A DNA stretch of 64,000 nucleotides, from NCBI GenBank assembly GCA_029862085.1, contig JAOTXZ010000001.1, forward strand, positions 1 to 64,000, written 5' to 3'. The position numbers and the translations under genes were made by a program. This document shows positions 62,141-64,000 of this stretch, piece after piece. Position 1 is the stretch's first letter. Each line of letters starts with the position of its first letter. The notes beneath the pieces are model-generated. The model ran no database searches. It was not told where the DNA came from and saw only the letters and a program-made list of their open reading frames with translations. The DNA comes from Candidatus Nitrosopumilus sp. (GTDB taxonomy: Archaea; Thermoproteota; Nitrososphaeria; Nitrososphaerales; Nitrosopumilaceae).

Positions 62141-63157
62141 AATTCCTTCAATTCTAATTTCATAGCCATTTTTTAATTTTCCAATTCCATATTTACAACC
62201 AGTGATTTTAGAAGCAACAAACAGGTTTGTCTCTAAATGTTTTGAAATATTAGGAACTTGAAATATTGTTGTTCCCCTTGCGAGACTTGCTGGTAAAACA
62301 AGCATGTCAGCAAGATATTCGTCAACACTTAAGTTGTTGTCAATAAATTTGTCTAAATCTAAATCAAAAGTTTTTGTTTTTATATTAAATAAAGAATCAA
62401 TCCCAATAATTGAATCATTATCTATACTACTAATCATTAGGGAAGAACCTGAATCAAGCGTAGGTTCTTCATTAAATTTAGTTTCTACAATAAAATTATT
62501 CTCAATTAATTTTTTTTTAATATTTTTAATTTGATTATTTATTAATTCAAATGGCAATTTAGAAAAAGTGCATATTAATTTGGCATTTTTTGTTTTCCGT
62601 GTATTTAGAGCAATAGAATTAATTTTTTTTGTGGGTAAAACTTCTAGTTCTACTATTCCTCCTCCTTTGGGATAATAACCTCTTTTAATTATATTGATTG
62701 AACAATTAATTCCCATTCGCAAATATACTTCCCTCAAAACAATTTGGGTATAGTCTATTGTGGGACTCCAAAGGACACTTGTCCCGCCAATTATTGTAAG
62801 TTTTAATTTTTTTTGACAAAAAGCAATTACTGGAATTAAAACTTGAAATATTAATGAAATACTACCAGCAGTTCCAACATTCTCTTTAAGGTTTATACTT
62901 TTTACATGCCCAGGAATAAATTTCAAGCTTGTATCTCCAATTTTTATTTGACCTACATCCGCATTACAAATTTTTTTTAGAATTGATAGAGATGTAAGAT
63001 GTTGAGGTTTTAGACCTGGTTTTTTTCTGTTTTTCCTTATATTTTCTATATTTATGGGCTGTTTCATTATACATGATAATGTGATTGCAGTTCGAAGAAT
63101 TTGTCCTCCTCCTTCTCCAAATGATCCATCTATTTCAAGAAATTTCAATTTTTTCAC
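62120..63157 (-). CDS. rtcA: RNA 3'-terminal phosphate cyclase
   Basis: The 345-residue enzyme converts RNA 3'-phosphates to 2',3'-cyclic phosphates with ATP. Motifs are IDGSFGEGGGQILRTAI, RKNRKKPGLKPQHLTSL and, near the end, HLETNLFVASKITGC with the His that becomes adenylylated. It overlaps the CopD gene by 21 bp convergently. ThpR, elsewhere in the window, opens the product of this reaction. Confidence 0.94.
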   Translation of the reverse strand: MKKLKFLEIDGSFGEGGGQILRTAITLSCIMKQPINIENIRKNRKKPGLKPQHLTSLSILKKICNADVGQIKIGDTSLKFIPGHVKSINLKENVGTAGSISLIFQVLIPVIAFCQKKLKLTIIGGTSVLWSPTIDYTQIVLREVYLRMGINCSINIIKRGYYPKGGGIVELEVLPTKKINSIALNTRKTKNAKLICTFSKLPFELINNQIKNIKKKLIENNFIVETKFNEEPTLDSGSSLMISSIDNDSIIGIDSLFNIKTKTFDLDLDKFIDNNLSVDEYLADMLVLPASLARGTTIFQVPNISKHLETNLFVASKITGCKYGIGKLKNGYEIRIEGISYTNIK

Positions 63158-63208
63158 GCTTCCTTTCTTTCTGATAGTTTTTTAAAAAGAATTTTCTATG
63201 AGTACTGT

Positions 63209-63703
63209 ATGAATGGTCTTTTAATTGGAAGATTCCAACCCTTTCATCTAGGTCATCTGGATGCCTTACATTTTGCCTTATCAAAGGTAGACAACCTATT
63301 CGTAGGCTTAGGCAGCTCAAACAAACCCCTCCTAAAAAATAATCCATTTTCTGCAGAGGAAAGAAAAAAAATGATCCTATCTTCAATAGATGATTCAATT
63401 AGAAATAAAATTGAAATTTGTTATATCCCAGATTTTGAAGATCATAAAAAATGGGTAGAAAATATTGATACCATAATTCCAAAATTTGATATCGTTTTTA
63501 CTAATGATGAGATGACCAAATATCTCTATTCCAAAAGAGGAACCAGAGTTCTTGCAATCCCTTTCACTAGAAGAGATGTTCTATCTGGGACAAATATTCG
63601 AGATCTAATGATTAGCGATCAACCATGGGAAGAATATGTACCAGAAGGTACCAAAAAATTTTTGAATGAAATTAATGCCAGAGAGCGACTAAAAAATCTC
63701 TAA
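63209..63703 (+). CDS. nadM: Nicotinamide-nucleotide adenylyltransferase (archaeal NadM type)
   Basis: The 164-residue protein joins NMN and ATP to NAD. It has the nucleotidyltransferase motif GRFQPFHLGHLDAL at the N-terminus and the ISGTNIRDLM-type SGTNIRDLMI near residue 133. Size and sequence fit archaeal NadM. Divergent from rtcA, with a 51-bp spacer. Confidence 0.93.
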   Translation: MNGLLIGRFQPFHLGHLDALHFALSKVDNLFVGLGSSNKPLLKNNPFSAEERKKMILSSIDDSIRNKIEICYIPDFEDHKKWVENIDTIIPKFDIVFTNDEMTKYLYSKRGTRVLAIPFTRRDVLSGTNIRDLMISDQPWEEYVPEGTKKFLNEINARERLKNL

Positions 63704-63743
63704 TTATAAATAAAGCCCATATGGTTTTCCAATTGAGATAAGA

Positions 63744-64000
63744 TTGGAATATCTATCAATGCTCCCCGGTCCCACAAATGTGCCCAATAGAGTAATGCGG
63801 GCAATGCTTGCTCCAATTATCAATCATCGAAGTGATGACTTTGTAGAATTGTACAGTGACGTGGTTGAAAAAACACAACAAGTTTTTCAAACCCAAAATG
63901 ATATAGTTGCTCTTTCTGCCTCGGGGACCGGCGCAGTTGAAGCTGGAGTAATCAATTTAATAAAAAAAGATGATAAAGTAATAATTCCTGTCAATGGTGA
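63744..64000 (+). CDS. Class V aminotransferase, partial (alanine-glyoxylate/serine-pyruvate type)
   Basis: The frame runs off the right edge. It begins at TTG 63744 (MEYLSMLPGPTNVPNRVM), or possibly ATG 63759. HRSDDFVELYSDVV and ALSASGTGAVEAGV follow, the N-terminal signature of serine/alanine-glyoxylate aminotransferases and related phosphoserine enzymes. The PLP lysine lies outside the window. Confidence 0.85.
   Translation, partial: MEYLSMLPGPTNVPNRVMRAMLAPIINHRSDDFVELYSDVVEKTQQVFQTQNDIVALSASGTGAVEAGVINLIKKDDKVIIPVNG

Noticed and set aside
1-64000. Insertion sequences, prophage, integrase or defence islands
   Set aside because: No transposase, recombinase, terminal inverted repeats, Cas proteins or restriction genes were recognised. 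The region is an ordinary chromosome apart from the signs of transfer of the formate dehydrogenase.

Overview
The window reads as a stretch of chromosome from an ammonia-oxidising archaeon of the Thaumarchaeota (Nitrososphaerota), most like the Nitrosopumilus/Nitrosarchaeum group. The DNA is AT-rich and the genes are tightly packed, with many 1-26 bp overlaps and many TTG/GTG starts. The information-processing genes are archaeal: RpoL, transcription factor S, PCNA, archaeal CCA-adding enzyme, archaeal TyrRS, ThpR, RtcA and tRNA G10 methyltransferase. Physiology markers also fit: an Amt transporter with PII proteins, many secreted blue-copper proteins, B12 genes including bluB, and the repeated secreted 'P-W-(I/V)-K ... 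W(W/Y)' domain. The assignment rests on gene content and style only; no rRNA or amo gene lies in the window.

Layout. 0-8 kb: a giant secreted protein with Cys-rich C-terminal repeats (cut by the left edge), a bacterial-type NAD-dependent formate dehydrogenase, a secreted protein with three cupredoxin domains, and a small secreted protein sharing its C-terminal motif. 8-18.4 kb: RNA and nucleotide housekeeping in two overlapping minus-strand operons (thpR-cca-kinase; prs-tRNA methyltransferase-RNase Z-sirtuin), separated by a plus-strand UPF0200-UPF0201 pair and secreted proteins. 18.4-26.5 kb: an MscS channel, a KamA-like radical SAM protein followed by glutamine synthetase, a YjbQ-amino-acid permease operon, and a plastocyanin-like protein whose axial Met is replaced. 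26.6-34.6 kb: a signalling and stress cluster with two four-CBS proteins, two universal stress proteins, a winged-helix regulator, malate dehydrogenase (apparent CTG start), a VIT1/CCC1 transporter, a DnaJ-like protein with HSD instead of HPD, and a transmembrane class III nucleotide cyclase.

34.6-45 kb: a PII protein, a membrane-anchored cupredoxin and a ferredoxin with direct repeats upstream; several metabolic enzymes; a dual-specificity phosphatase; two tiny paralogous proteins; then a nitrogen module of a PII protein with a C-terminal extension, a second PII protein and Amt, with an operator-like repeat between the divergent promoters. 45-51 kb: rpoL-tfs-pcn-aspartate kinase, a repeat-containing secreted protein, cobJ and tyrS. 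51-59 kb: small zinc proteins, a DegT-type aminotransferase overlapping an MtrA-like cobamide-protein homologue, dUTPase, a PfkB kinase, cyclophilin, and a small helix-turn-helix protein whose start codon lies in an inverted repeat. 59-64 kb: a flavodoxin-like reductase, tRNA-Arg(CCU) with an intron in its D-loop, bluB, tRNA-Val(GAC) with an unusual C33, CopD, RtcA, an NMN adenylyltransferase and the start of a class V aminotransferase.

How the parts fit. PII proteins, Amt and glutamine synthetase form the ammonium uptake and assimilation core. Cupredoxins, ferredoxin, formate dehydrogenase and malate dehydrogenase belong to electron handling. CobJ, BluB and the MtrA-like protein point to cobamide synthesis and use. 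No CRISPR array, insertion sequence, prophage or integrase was seen.
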